Positions 23,923 to 35,439 of a stretch of 64,000 bases of DNA are shown piece after piece. Positions within the stretch are counted from its first letter, which is position 1. Each line of letters starts with the position of its first letter. This stretch comes from Rheum nobile. Lineage: Eukaryota; Streptophyta; Magnoliopsida; Caryophyllales; Polygonaceae. The stretch spans positions 4,531,001-4,595,000 of the forward strand of contig WOAB01000589.1 in NCBI GenBank assembly GCA_027886185.1, written 5' to 3'. A program made the position numbers and the translations under genes. A model generated the notes under the pieces. That model had not been told where the DNA came from. It did not search any database and was given only the letters and a program-made list of their open reading frames with translations.

Positions 23923-25828
23923 CCAAAACAACTATGAACAACTCAAACTATGTGAATCCAAACTTCAGGATCTAAAACATGCGCTTATACGCGCTAATCA
24001 TTCCCCTCAACTTTATTCGCTATATCAAAGACACCTTCTGAAATACCATAAATCATTAGAATTCCAACATCTTTTCTGGAAACAGCGGGCTAAATCCACA
24101 CATTTACTTAATATGGATAAGAATACCAGGTACTTTCAAACTGTAGCCAAAATTAGAATGCATATACAAAAAAAAATCAAGTTTCCAAAGTACGGATGGA
24201 TGCACATGTCATGATCATTATCTAATCCAACAAATGATATCATCTGACTTATAATTACGCTTTACCTCGACCACATGATCTTCCCTTTTTATCAGTGACC
24301 TTGATATTATACCTACTCGTATACCACAACATGATAATTCTTTCCTTTTATCACCTCCTACCTGCACGGAAATTAAAAAGATTGTTTTCGAATTGCCCCA
24401 CAATAAAACTCCAAGTCTCGATGGATTTCCTGCTGAATTCTATCAATCCTATTGGCCTTTTGTCGGCAAAACATTAACTTGCGCAATCCAAGCTTTCTTT
24501 CACTCGGGAATTCTTTTAAAAGAATGTGCGCATTCCTTTATTGCACTCATCCCTAAACAGGATAACCCCATTTCTATCAACCATTATCGACCTATTAGTC
24601 TATGCAATACTACTTATAAGATTATCACTAAGTTAATGGCTAATCGATTAAAACTCTTACTCACGAAAATTAACTCTGCTCAGCAAGGAGCATTCGTCGA
24701 AGGCCGATGCATACAAGATAATATTCTAGTTGCTCATGAAATATTTCATTCTTTTCAAAAAAAAGCAGAGGGAAACGCGGCTTGATGACACTCAAACTAG
24801 ATATGAAAAAAGCATATGAAAAGTTGAATTGGGACTTTATTCAGCACGTCATGCTCAAATTTGGATTCTCTAACAGATGGGTGCATCTTCTGATGACATG
24901 TATCACATCCACCTCATTCTCTGTCCTTGTCAACAATGAACCTGGACCTTTATTTTTTCCAAAATGTGGTTTACGTCAAGGTGACCCAATAGCCCCTTCA
25001 TCTTTATTATTACAATGGAATTTCTTTCCAGATCATTAACCTTGGAATCTCAACATCGAAACCATTGGGTGGGAATCAACCTCACTAGAAATGCACCTTC
25101 ATTCCGATTTTAACATTCGTTGATGATACTAATATATTTGCCAACGCCAACCAGACTAATATGACTTATATTAAAAATATACTTCACTAATTCAGTACCC
25201 TTTCTGGACTAGTTGTCAACTTCCACAAAAGTTCAATCCAGACATCTATGAATATTTCTCCAAGTCAAACGACATCTCTTGCATCCACTCTTAATCTATC
25301 AATAACAAAATCCATGGAAAAGTATTTAGGAATTCAAATAGTTCGAGTCCGAGTAAAAAATGAGATCTTCGCATCATACATTCACAATCTGAAAAATCAA
25401 TTGTCTAAATGGAGGGCAAACAATTTATCTCAAGCTAGTAGATTAACCCTTATCTAGTCAAATTTACTTTCTACACTCAGCTTTTTAATGCATAGCTTTC
25501 TTTTACCCATTGGCATTTGCCAGCAGATTGATAAAATAGTCAAGGATTTCTTCTAGAACAAATCTCTACAAATGAAACCTTTATGGAAACTCCTTGTAGA
25601 GCCAGAAAATCTCTACACGAAAAATATTACTGAAAAATATATGCGGACATCCGATATGTTCTCCTATAAAAAGAGACCACAACAACCGTGGCAATTAACT
25701 CGACTTCTCCAGCTTCGTAAAGACTTCCGACTCGAAATTACACGAGAAATTGGTGACGGTAACACAGTTAAATTCTCGTCTGATTCTTGGATTCCCGATT
25801 ACGACATATTCCCATACTACAACAATAA
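23923..25828 (+). repeat. LINE array unit 8 (internal ~100-bp deletion)
   Basis: 1906 bp. About 100 bp is missing at ~25562 between two AACAAATCT direct repeats present in full units, leaving one copy. Also has a 1-bp loss near 24757, the shared missing-C frameshift and a 1-bp loss near 25092. The same deletion, with linked point changes (GATATGTTC, AAAAAGAGACC), recurs in unit 12. Confidence 0.92.
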
Positions 25829-27832
25829 CCAAAACAACTATGAACAACTCAAACTATGTGAATCCAAACTTCAGGATCTACAACATGCGCTTATACGCGC
25901 TAATCATTCCCCTCAACTTTATTCGCTATATCAAAGACACCTTCTGAAATACCATAAATCATTAGAATTCCAACATCTTTTCTGGAAACAGCGGGCTAAA
26001 TCCACACATTTACTTAATATGGATAAAAATACCAGGTACTTTCAAACTGTATCCAAAATTAGAATGCATATACAAAAAAAATTAAGTTTCCAAAGTACGG
26101 ATGGATGCACATCTCATGATCATTATCTAATCCAACAAATGATATCATCTGACTTACAATTACGCTTTACCTCGACCACATGATCTTCCCTTTTTAACAG
26201 TGACCTTGATATTATACCTACTCTTATAACACAGCATGATAATTCTTTCCTTTTATCACCTCCTACCTCCACGGAAATTAAAAAGATTGTTTTCGAATTG
26301 CCCCACAATAAAACTCCAAGTCTCGATGGATTTCCTGCTGAATTCTATCAATCCTATTGGCCTTTTGTCGGCAAAACATTAACTTGCGCAATCTAAGCTT
26401 TCTTTCACTCAGGAATTGTTTTAAAAGAATGTGCGCATTCCTTTATTGCACTCATCCCTAAACAGGATAACCCCATTTCTATCAACCATTATCGACCTAT
26501 TAGTCTATGCAATACTACTTATGAGATTATCACTAAGTTAATGGATAATCGATTAAAACTCTTACTCACGAAAATTATCTATGCTCAACAAGGAGCATTC
26601 GTCGAAGGCCGATGCATACAAGATAATATTCTAGTTGCTCATGAAATATTTCATTGTTTTCATAAAAAAAGCGGAGGGAAACTCGGCTTGATGACGCTCA
26701 AACTAGATATGAAAAAAGCATATGACAAGTTGAATTGGGACTTTATTCAGCACATCATGCTCAAATTTGGATTCTCTAACAGATGGGGGCATCTTCTGAT
26801 GACATGTATCACATCCACCTCATTCTCTATCCTTGTCAATAATGAACCTGTACCTTTATTTTTTCCAAAATGTGGTTTACGTCAAGGTGACCCAATAGCC
26901 CCCTTCATCTTTATTATTATAATGGAATTTCGTTCCAGATCATTAACCTTGGAATCTCAATATCGAAACCATAGGGTGGGAATCAACCTCACTAGAAATG
27001 GCACCCGCATTCTGATTTTAACATTCGTTGATGATACTAATGTATTTGCCAATGCCAACCAGACTAATATGACTTATATTAAAAATATACTTCACTAATT
27101 CAATACCCTTTCTGGACTAGTTGTCAACTTCCACCAAAGTTCAATCCAGACATCTATGAATATTCTCCAAGTCAAACGACATCTCTTGCATCCACACTTA
27201 ATGTATCAATAACAAAATCCATGGAAAAGTATTTAGGAATTCAAATAGTTCGAGGCCGAGTAAAAAATGATATCTTTGCATCATACATTCACAATCTGAA
27301 AAAGCAATTGTCTAAAATAAGGGCAAACAAATTATCTCAAGCTAGTAGATTAACCCTTATCTAGTCAAATTTACTTTCTACACTCAGCATTTTAATGCAG
27401 AGCTTTCTTTTACCCATTGGCATTTGCCAGCAGATTGATAAAATAGTCAAGGATTTCTTCTACAACAAATCTGAACACATACCGTCCCCTTATTAACCGA
27501 GACTCTATCTCCAAACCTAAATCTTCGGGAGGATTGGGCCTTAGGAAAGCATCTGACATGAACAAATCTCTACAAATGAAACCTTTATGGAAACTCCTTG
27601 TAGAGCCAGAAAATCTCTACACAAAAACTATTACTGAAAAATATATGCGGACATCCGATCTGTTCTCCTATAAAAAGACACCACAACAACTGTGGCAATT
27701 TACTCGACTTCTCCAGCTTCGTAAAGACTTTCGACTCGGAATTGCACGGGAAATTGGTGACGGTAACACAGTTAAATTCTCGTCTGATTCTTGGATTCCC
27801 GATTGCGACATATTCCCATACTACACCAATAA
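25829..27832 (+). repeat. LINE array unit 9
   Basis: 2004 bp. RT carries CAA-to-TAA at ~26394 and reopens at 26541 (185 codons to FVDDTNVFANA). A 1-bp loss near 27163 (GAATATTCTCC) and a 2-bp loss in CACATACC are shared with unit 11, its closest relative. Confidence 0.92.
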
Positions 27833-29706
27833 CCAAAACAACTATGAACAACTCAAACTATGTGAATCCAAACTTCAGGATCTACAACATGCGCTTATAC
27901 GCGCTAATCATTCCCCTCAACTTTATTCGCTATATCAAAGACACCTTCTGAAATACCATAAATCATTAGAATTCCAACATCTTTTCTGGAAACAGCGGGC
28001 CAAATCCACACATTTACTTAATATGGATAAGAATACCATGTACTTTCAAACTGTAGCCAAAATTAGAATGCATATACAAAAAAAATCAAGTTTCCAAAGT
28101 ACGGATGGATACACATGTCATGATCATTATCTAATCCAACAAATGATATCATCTGACTTACAATTACGCTTTACCTCGACCACATGATCTTCCCTTTTTA
28201 ACAGTGACCTTGATATTATACCTACTCTTATAACACAACATGATAATTCTTTCCTTTTATCACCTCCTACCTCCACGGAAATTAAAAAGATTGTTTTCGA
28301 ATTGCCCCACAATAAAACTCCAAGTCTCGATGGATTTCTTGCTGAATTCTATCAATCCTATTGGCCTTTTGTCGGCAAAACATTAACTTGCGCAATCCAA
28401 GCTTTCTTTCACTCGGGAATTATTTTAAAAGAATGTGCGCATTCCTTTATTGCACTCATCCCTAAACAGGATAACCCCATTTCTGTCAGCCATTATCGAC
28501 CTATTAGTCTATGCAATACTACTTATAAGATTATCACTAAGTTAATGGCTAATCGATTAAAACTCTTACTCACGAAAATTATCTATGCTCAGCAAGGAGC
28601 ATTCGTCGAAGGCCGATGCATACAAGATAATATTCTAGTTGCTCATGAAATATTTCATTCTTTTCATAAAAAAAGCAGAGGGAAACGCGGCTTGATGACG
28701 CTCAAACTAGATATGAAAAAAACATATTACAAGTTGAATTGGGACTTTATTCAGCACATCATGCTCAAATTTGGATTCTCTAACAGATGGGTGCATCTTC
28801 TGATGACATGTATCACATCCACCTCATTCTCTGTCCTTGTCAACAATGAACCTGGACCTTTATTTTTTCCAAAATGTGGTTAGGTGACCCAATAGCCCCC
28901 TTCATCTTTATTATTACAATGGAATTTCATTCCAGATCATTAACCTTGGAATCTCAACATCGAAACCATAGGGTGGGAATCAACCTCACTAGAAATGGCA
29001 CCCGCATTCAGATTTTAACATTCGTTGATGATACTAATATATTTGCCAACGCCAACCAGACTAATATGACTTATATTAAAATCTACTTCACTAATTCAGT
29101 ACCCTTTCTGGACTAGTTGTCAACTTCCACAAAAGTTCAATCCAGACATCTATGAATATTTCTCCAAGTCAAACGACATCTCTTGCATCCACTCTTAATC
29201 TATCAATAACAAAATCCATGGAAAAGTATTTAGGAATTCCAATAGTTTGAGGCCGAGTAAAAAATGAGATCTTTGCATCATACATTCACAATCTGAAAAA
29301 GAAATTGTCTAAATGGAAGGCAAAAAAATTATCTCAAGCTAGAATATTAACCCTTATCTAGTCAAATTTACTTTCTACACTCAGCTTTTTAATGCAGAGC
29401 TTTCTTTTACCCATTGGCATTTGCCAGCAGATTGATAAAATAGTCAAGGATTTCTTCTAGAACAAATCTGAACACACATACCGTCCTCTTATTAACCGGG
29501 ACTCTATCTGCAAACCTAAATCTTCGGGAGGATTGGGCCTTAGGAAAGCATCTGACATGAACAAATCTCTACAAATGAAACCTTTATGGAAACTCCTTGT
29601 AGAGCCAGAAAATCTCTATACGAAAAATATTACTGAAAAATATATGCGGACATCCGATCTGTTCTCCTATAAAAAGAAACCACAACAACTGTGGCAATTT
29701 ACTCGA
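27833..29706 (+). repeat. LINE array unit 10 (fused to unit 11 by deletion)
   Basis: RT opens 28302-28883 but a 7-bp deletion near 28880 removes the GLRQ codons before GDP. KKTYYKLNW and DGFLAEF are shared with unit 12. At ~29705 the unit stops short: TTTACTCGACTT runs directly into ACAATTACGC of the next unit, skipping its end and the start of unit 11. The word GACTT is present at both broken ends. Confidence 0.9.
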
Positions 29707-31384
29707 CTTACAATTACGCTTTACCTCGACCACATGATCTTCCCTTTTTAACAGTGACCTTGATATTATACCTACTCTTATAACACATCATGATAATTCT
29801 TTCCTTTTATCACCTCCTACCTCCACGGAAATTAAAAATATTGTTTTCGAATTGCCCCACAATAAAACTCCAAGTCTTGATGGATTTCCTGCTGAATTCT
29901 ATCAATCCTATTGGCCTTTTGTCGGCAAAACATTAACTTGCGCAATCTAAGCTTTCTTTCACTCGGGAATTGTTTTAAAAGAATGTGCGCATTCCTTTAT
30001 TGCACTCATCCCTAAACAGGATAACCCCATTTCTATCAACCATTATCGACCTATTAGTCTATGCAATACTACTTATGAGATTATCACTAAGTTAATGGAT
30101 AATCGATTAAAACTCTTACTCACGAAAATTATCTATGCTCAGCAAGGAGCATTCGTCGAAGGCCGATGCATACAAGATAATATTCTAGTTGCTCTTGAAA
30201 TATTTCATTGTTTTCATAAAAAAAGCAGAGGGAAACTCGGCTTGATGACGCTCAAACTAGATATGAAAAAAGCATATGACAAGTTGAATTGGGACTTTAT
30301 TCAACACATCATGCTCAAATTTGGATTCTCTAACAGATGGGGGCATCTTCTGATGACATGTATCACATCCACCTCATTCTCTGTCCTTGTCAATAATGAA
30401 CCTGTACCTTTATTTTTTCCAAAATGTGGTTTACGTCAAGGTGACCCAATAGCCCCCTTCATCTTTATTATTACAATGGAATTTCGTTCCAGATCATTAA
30501 CCTTGGAATCTCAACATCGAAACCATAGGGTGGGAATCAACCTCACTAGAAATGGCACCCGCATTCCGATTTTAACATTCGTTGATGATACTAATATATT
30601 TGCCAACGCCAACCAGACTAATATGACTTATATTAAAAATATACTTCACTAATTCAATACCCTTTCTGGACTAGTTGTCAACTTCCACCAAAGTTCAATC
30701 GAGACATCTATGAATATTCTCCAAGTCAAACGACATCTCTTGCATCCACACTTAATGTATCAATAACAAAATCCATGGAAAAGTATTTAGGAATTCAAAT
30801 AGTTCGAGGCCGAGTAAAAAATGATATCTTTGCATCATACATTCACAATCTGAAAAAGCAATTGTCTAAAATAAGGGCAAACAAATTATCTAAAGCTAGT
30901 AGATTAACCCTTATCTAGTCAAATTTACTTTCTACACTCAGCATTTTAATGCAGAGCTTTCTTTTACCCATTGGCATTTGCCAGCAGATTGATAAAATAG
31001 TAAAGGATTTCTTCTACAACAAATCTGAACACATACCGTCCCCTTATTAACCGGGACTCTATCTCCAAACCTAAATCTTCGGGAGGATTGCGCCTTAGGA
31101 AAGCATCTGACATGAACAAATCTCTACAATGAAACCTTTATGGAAACTCCTTGTAGAGCCAGAAAATCTCTACAGGAAAACTATTACTGAAAAATATATG
31201 CGGACATCCGATCTGTTCTCCTATAAAAAGACACCACAACAACCGTGGCAATTTACTCGACTTCTCCAGCTTCGTAAAGACTTTCGACTCGGAATTGCAC
31301 GGGGAATTGGTGACGGTAACACAGTTAAATTCTCGTCTGATTCTTGGATTCCCGATTGCGACATATTCCCATACTACACCAATA
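29707..31384 (+). repeat. LINE array unit 11 (5'-truncated)
   Basis: Lacks roughly the first 300 bp of a standard unit because of the deletion shared with unit 10. Carries the same CAA-to-TAA stop and small deletions as unit 9. RT open 30095-30652. TAC replaces the TAG after KDFF. Confidence 0.9.
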
Positions 31385-33261
31385 ACCAAAACAACTATGA
31401 ACAACTAAAACTATGTGAATCCAAACTTCAGGAACTACAACATGCGCTTATACGCGCTAATCATTCCCCTCAACTTTATTCGCTATATCAAAGACATCTT
31501 CTGAAATACAATAAATTATTAGAATTCCAACATCTTTTCTGGAAACAGCGGGCCAAATCCACACATTTACTTAATATGGATAAGAATACCAGGTACTTTC
31601 AAACTGTAGCCAAAATTAGAATGCATATACAAAAAAAAATCAAGTTTCCAAAGTACGGATGGATACACATGTCATGATCATTATCAAATCCAACAAATGA
31701 TATCATCTGACTTACAATTACGCTTTACCTCGACCACATGATCTTCCCTTTTTAACAGTGACCTTGATATTATACCTACTCTTATAACACAACATGATAA
31801 TTCTTTCCTTTTATCACCTCCTACCTCCACGGAAATTAAAAAGATTGTTTTCGAATTGCCCCACAATAAAACTCCAAGTCTCGATGGATTTCTTGCTGAA
31901 TTCTATCAATCCTATTGGCCTTTTGTCGGCAAAACATTAACTTGCGCAATCCAAGCTTTCTTTCACTCGGGAATTCTTTTAAAAGAATGTGCGCATTCCT
32001 TTATTGCACTCATCCCTAAATAGGATAACCCCATTTCTATCAGCCATTATCGACCTATTAGTCTATGCAGTACTACTTATAAGATTATCACTAAGTTAAT
32101 GGCTAATCGATTAAAACTCTTACTCACGAAAATTATCTATGCTCAGCAAGGAGCATTCGTCGAAGGCCGATGCATACAAGATAATATTCTAGTTGCTCAT
32201 GAAATATTTCATTCTTTTCATAAAAAAAGCAGAGGGAAACGCGGCTTGATGACGCTCAAACTAGATGTGAAAAAAACATATTACAAGTTGAATTGGGACT
32301 TTATTCAACACATCATGCTCAAATTTGGATTCTCTAACAGATGGGTGCATCTTCTGATGACATGTATCACATCCACCTCATTCTCTGTCCTTGTCAACAA
32401 TGAACCTGGACCTTTATTTTTTCCAAAATGTGGTTTACGTCAAGGTGACCCAATAGCCCCCTTCATCTTTATTATTACAATGGAATTTCGTTCCAGATCA
32501 TTAACCTTGGAATCTCAACATCGAAACCATAGGGTGGGAATCAACCTCACTAGAAATGGCACCCATATTCCGATTTTAACATTCGTTGATGATACTAATA
32601 TATTTGCCAACGCCAACTAGACTAATATGACTTATATTAAAAATATACTTCACTAATTCAGTACCCTTTTCTGGACTAGTTGTCAACTTCCACAAAAGTT
32701 CAATCCACACATCTATGAATATTTATCCAAGTCAAATGACATCTCTTGCATCGACACTTAATCTATCAATAACAAAATCCATGGAAAAGTATTTAGGAAT
32801 TCCAATAGTTCGAGGCCGAGTAAAAAATGAGATCTTTGCATCATATATTCACAATCTGAAAAAGAAATTGTCTAAATGGAGGGAAAACAATTTATCTCAA
32901 GATAGTAGATTAACCCTTATCTAGTCAAATTTACTTTCTACACTCAGCTTTTTAATGCAGAGCTTTCTTTTACCCATTGGCATTTGCCAGCAGATTGATA
33001 AAATAGTCAAGGATTTCTTCTAGAACAAATCTCTACAAATGAAACCTTTATGGAAACTCCTTGTAGAGCCAGAAAATCTCTACACGAAAAATATTACTGA
33101 AAAATATATGCGGACATCCGATATGTTCTCCTATAAAAAGAGACCACAACAACCGTGGCAATTAACTCGACTTCTCCAGCTTCGTAAAGACTTCCGACTC
33201 GAAATTGCACGAGAAATTGGTGACGGTAACACAGTTAAATTCTCGTCTGATTCTTGGATTC
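31385..33261 (+). repeat. LINE array unit 12 (last, chimeric and truncated)
   Basis: Its RT half matches unit 10 (DGFLAEF, KKTYYKLNW, ISHYRPISL) with a private CAG-to-TAG at ~32020; its 3' half matches unit 8, including the ~100-bp AACAAATCT deletion. The array ends abruptly at ...GATTCTTGGATT (33261), inside the motif SWIPDCD; no LINE 3' end or poly(A) follows. Confidence 0.9.
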
Positions 33262-33819
33262 ACAATGAAAAATATAATCAAATTTAAAGTGAAATACGTT
33301 TTGTAGTATTAAATTGTGTCCAAGTCTGGTGCATACGGGCCTTAAAATATAACATGTGGACCGACCGCCCACCGTAGGATGGAGGCTTCCAACGGCTCAG
33401 ATCAGACGACTCCATACACCTATAATAGAGACGCGCACGACAGATGAAAGCAACGGTGGCATTCTCGTAAATTGAGAAAACGGGTGAAACAAAGACGCTC
33501 CTGCCCTTAACCGCTTCAAACGCAAAACTCTTCGACTACTCCTTCAAAACACTCTCTACAAACAATTGGATTCAAAAAACCTCAAGCAAAATCTCGTGTT
33601 CATACTCAAAAAATCAACCAACCGAACGACGAAAATCGGAGTGGAAACAACTTTGAGAAGCAATCAGAAGATCAATTTCAAGATTCTCATCACATTGGAG
33701 AGGCAGTGACCAAGCGATATTCGTGGAAGAAACATCAAAACACAATCGAAGCAAAAAAATGTTAAACAACGAATAGAACAAACAAAGGAGCAGCACCGAA
33801 TCAGATTCTAAAGGTAGTA
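33262..33819. other. Non-repeat spacer with promoter-like stretch; no gene recognised
   Basis: Sequence changes sharply from LINE to unrelated DNA at 33262. The stretch around 33389-33430 (CCAACGGCTCAGATCAG, then CCTATAATAGAG on the plus strand) resembles plant promoter sequence, followed by an A/C-rich 5'-UTR-like run (33500-33620), but no coding sequence follows. It may be a gene fragment or the far end of the decayed LTR element to the right. Confidence 0.25.
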
Positions 33820-33859
33820 TCACACCAATTTCTTGCCTTCTATTAGTCCGAGTTTCGAA

Positions 33860-34250
33860 TTTGGAGCCGTTGGTGCGGGCACTCCTATGGGAGCCGATGT
33901 GGGAGCGGGTGCTACGTTGGGAGCCGTAGCGCGAGCGAGTTGTGCGCTGGGAAACGAGGTGGGAGTGGTTGTTGCAATGGGAGTCAAAGCGAGTGCGACA
34001 GGAGGCGTCAGAGCTGGTGTCGCTGGAGGTGCGGGCGTCCGTGCTGGAACGGTAAAGACGTCGGGCACCCGAGTGGCATAAGAGCGCGCGCTGGGGCGCT
34101 TGTGGGAGCACGTTGGGTTCCGCTTGGCGTTGCGCATTGGGGAGCGCGCAGTGTGGCGCTCATGTGATCTGGCACAATGCGCTAGAATGCGCTCAGGAGA
34201 GCGCTCAGTGTAGCACTCGGTGTGGCGCTCATGTTGAGGACTGGACCTAC
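33860..34250. repeat. GC-rich degenerate GTGGGAGC/GCGCTC-type repeats
   Basis: A run of related short words (GTGGGAGC, GTTGGGAGCC, GGAGCGCGCAGTGTGGCGCTC, GAGCGCTCAGTG) covers the 3' half of the gag remnant and gives it its Arg/His then Pro/Ala bias. Base composition is much more GC-rich than the surroundings. Probably slippage-grown low-complexity sequence. Confidence 0.6.
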
Positions 34251-34520
34251 GACGCGTAAGTGCGGCGTGGGCGATTACGTCAATCTCCGGGGCAAAGTGT
34301 TGTGTCATGACATACATGAGCTGCTCCCAAGTGACAACGTTTTCCCAACCACAATTCCAACGATCCTTCTTAAGTCGGAAACACCACGCGAGGGCATAGC
34401 CGTGGAAGCAACGGAGGGCGACTACAATTTGCTAGCACTCATCATAGTCATGACGGCTAAAGAAGTAAGCCGCATGTTAGACCCACTCCAAAAATGTGTC
34501 GGCATTGCCATAGCCGGAAG

Positions 34521-35185
34521 TAGGGATGGCAGCGGGGCGGGGAATCCCCACAACGGGGATGGGGAATTTATACGGGGACGGGGGCGGGGATGGGGGAAAT
34601 TATATCCCCGCCGTGGGGATGGGGACGGGGTTGGGGATAGGGGTCCCCAACCCGGTACCCGCCTCGCCCCTATCCCCGTCGGGGATCCCTGCCCTCGTCC
34701 CCGTCGGAAGGACCGGAGGAGCTAAATCCACTATCCACCATTGCTTAATTTGGACTAGAATTTCAACTTTGTTACTAGTATTACTTGTTGGTTTTTTAAA
34801 TGATTAAGAATATTTACTATTTGGAGTTGTTTACGTACTGAATGGGTACTTGATGCTAAACTATATTTTCTATGCTTGTAATTGGTTGGATATTGTTAGT
34901 TAGCTGGTCTATACCATGTTATTGGTTACCTAATGTTACGTTTTGTGATTTGTTAATGAGCTATTTTCTAATTAGGGCTATACTACGCATGGAAAAATTA
35001 GCGGGGATGGAAAATCCCCGTTGTGGAATTTAAATGGGGAAAATTAACGGGGATGGGGATTCCCCGATGGGGACGGGGATGGGGAAAATTTTAAACAAGA
35101 AACGGGGATGAGGACGGGGAATGCAATTCTAAACGGGGATGGGGAGGGTACTCCCCGCCCTAAACCCGCCCCGTTGCCATCCCTA
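34521..35185. mobile_element. hAT-like MITE, 665 bp, inserted in gag remnant
   Basis: Termini TAGGGATGGCAGCGGGGCGG (left) and, as reverse complement of the right end, TAGGGATGGCAACGGGGCGG. Flanks GCCGGAAG (34513-34520) and GCTGGAAG (35186-35193) form an 8-bp target duplication with one difference. Both ends are GGGGATGGGGA-rich, the middle AT-rich. No transposase. The gag reading continues across the insertion once it is removed. Confidence 0.9.
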
Positions 35186-35439
35186 GCTGGAAGATACCTC
35201 GGGCGGACGCCATTTTGATCGGTGGCGAGACATGTGGATGGTACCAAGACGAGATGTGAAGTAATAGGTTTTGGTTATTTTTGGTATGGTTGACTGTGTC
35301 AGTGAACGAGTTTGTTTTGTTTTTGACTAAGTGTGACCGAGAGATTTAAAATGGAATGGAATAATAATGGATTAGGAAAGTGTGTACAAGATTTGATGGT
35401 ATATGTGGCTGAGAATAGTGGAATGAAATTTGGGTGGAT

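Larger units (their letters stand above)
9591..33261 (+). repeat. Tandem array of twelve ~2.0-kb LINE reverse-transcriptase fragments
   Basis: The same ~2.0-kb sequence repeats head to tail twelve times on the plus strand. Each full unit runs: linker (NNYEQLKLCESKLQDLQHAL...), RT (KTPSLDGFPAEFYQSYWPFV; ALIPKQDNPISINHYRPISL; MTLKLDMKKAYDKLNW; GLRQGDPIAPFIF; FVDDTNIFANA), then thumb/connection (SMEKYLGIPIVRGRVKNEIF; PLWKLLVEPENLY; DGNTVKFSSDSWIPDCDIFP). The sequence then jumps back to the linker at the motif CCAAAACAA. The endonuclease and the 3' zinc-finger/RNase H part are not repeated. Full units are 1980-2009 bp apart from copies with larger deletions. All units share stops (TGA after FTSTT, TAA after KNILH, TAG after RLTLI), so no unit encodes RT. 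Array DNA of LINE origin, not a set of separate insertions. Confidence 0.95.
33820..35233 (-). pseudogene. LTR-retrotransposon gag remnant, split by a hAT-like element
   Basis: On the minus strand a gag capsid segment can be read: MSRHRSKWRPPEVSSS, then (after the insertion at 34521-35185) YGNADTFLEWV, HAAYFFSRHDYDEC, QIVVALRCFHGYALAW, and WENVVTWEQLMYVMTQHFAP. This is the plant retrotransposon gag pattern (FLEWV..., AxxWW, TWEELK..M..RF). Two in-frame stops (TAA after LEWV, TAG after YDEC) show it is dead. The downstream part (34290-33820) is open for 165 codons, rich in Arg/Ser/His then Pro/Ala, with no zinc knuckle, protease or RT. It belongs with the LTR at 38295-38852 by orientation and order; that link is inference. 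Confidence 0.72.

Noticed and set aside
9884..32000. A 61-codon minus-strand ORF (MWGN-KTIFLISVEVGGDK...) repeated in most array units, which could look like a conserved small protein
   Set aside because: It is the exact antisense of the linker/RT start of each LINE unit and is repeated only because the DNA is repeated.
9591..33261. Assembly artefact explaining the whole LINE array
   Set aside because: Units differ by private indels and stops, a MITE sits in only one, and there is higher-order structure; simple duplication by misassembly would give identical copies. Copy number may still be wrong.
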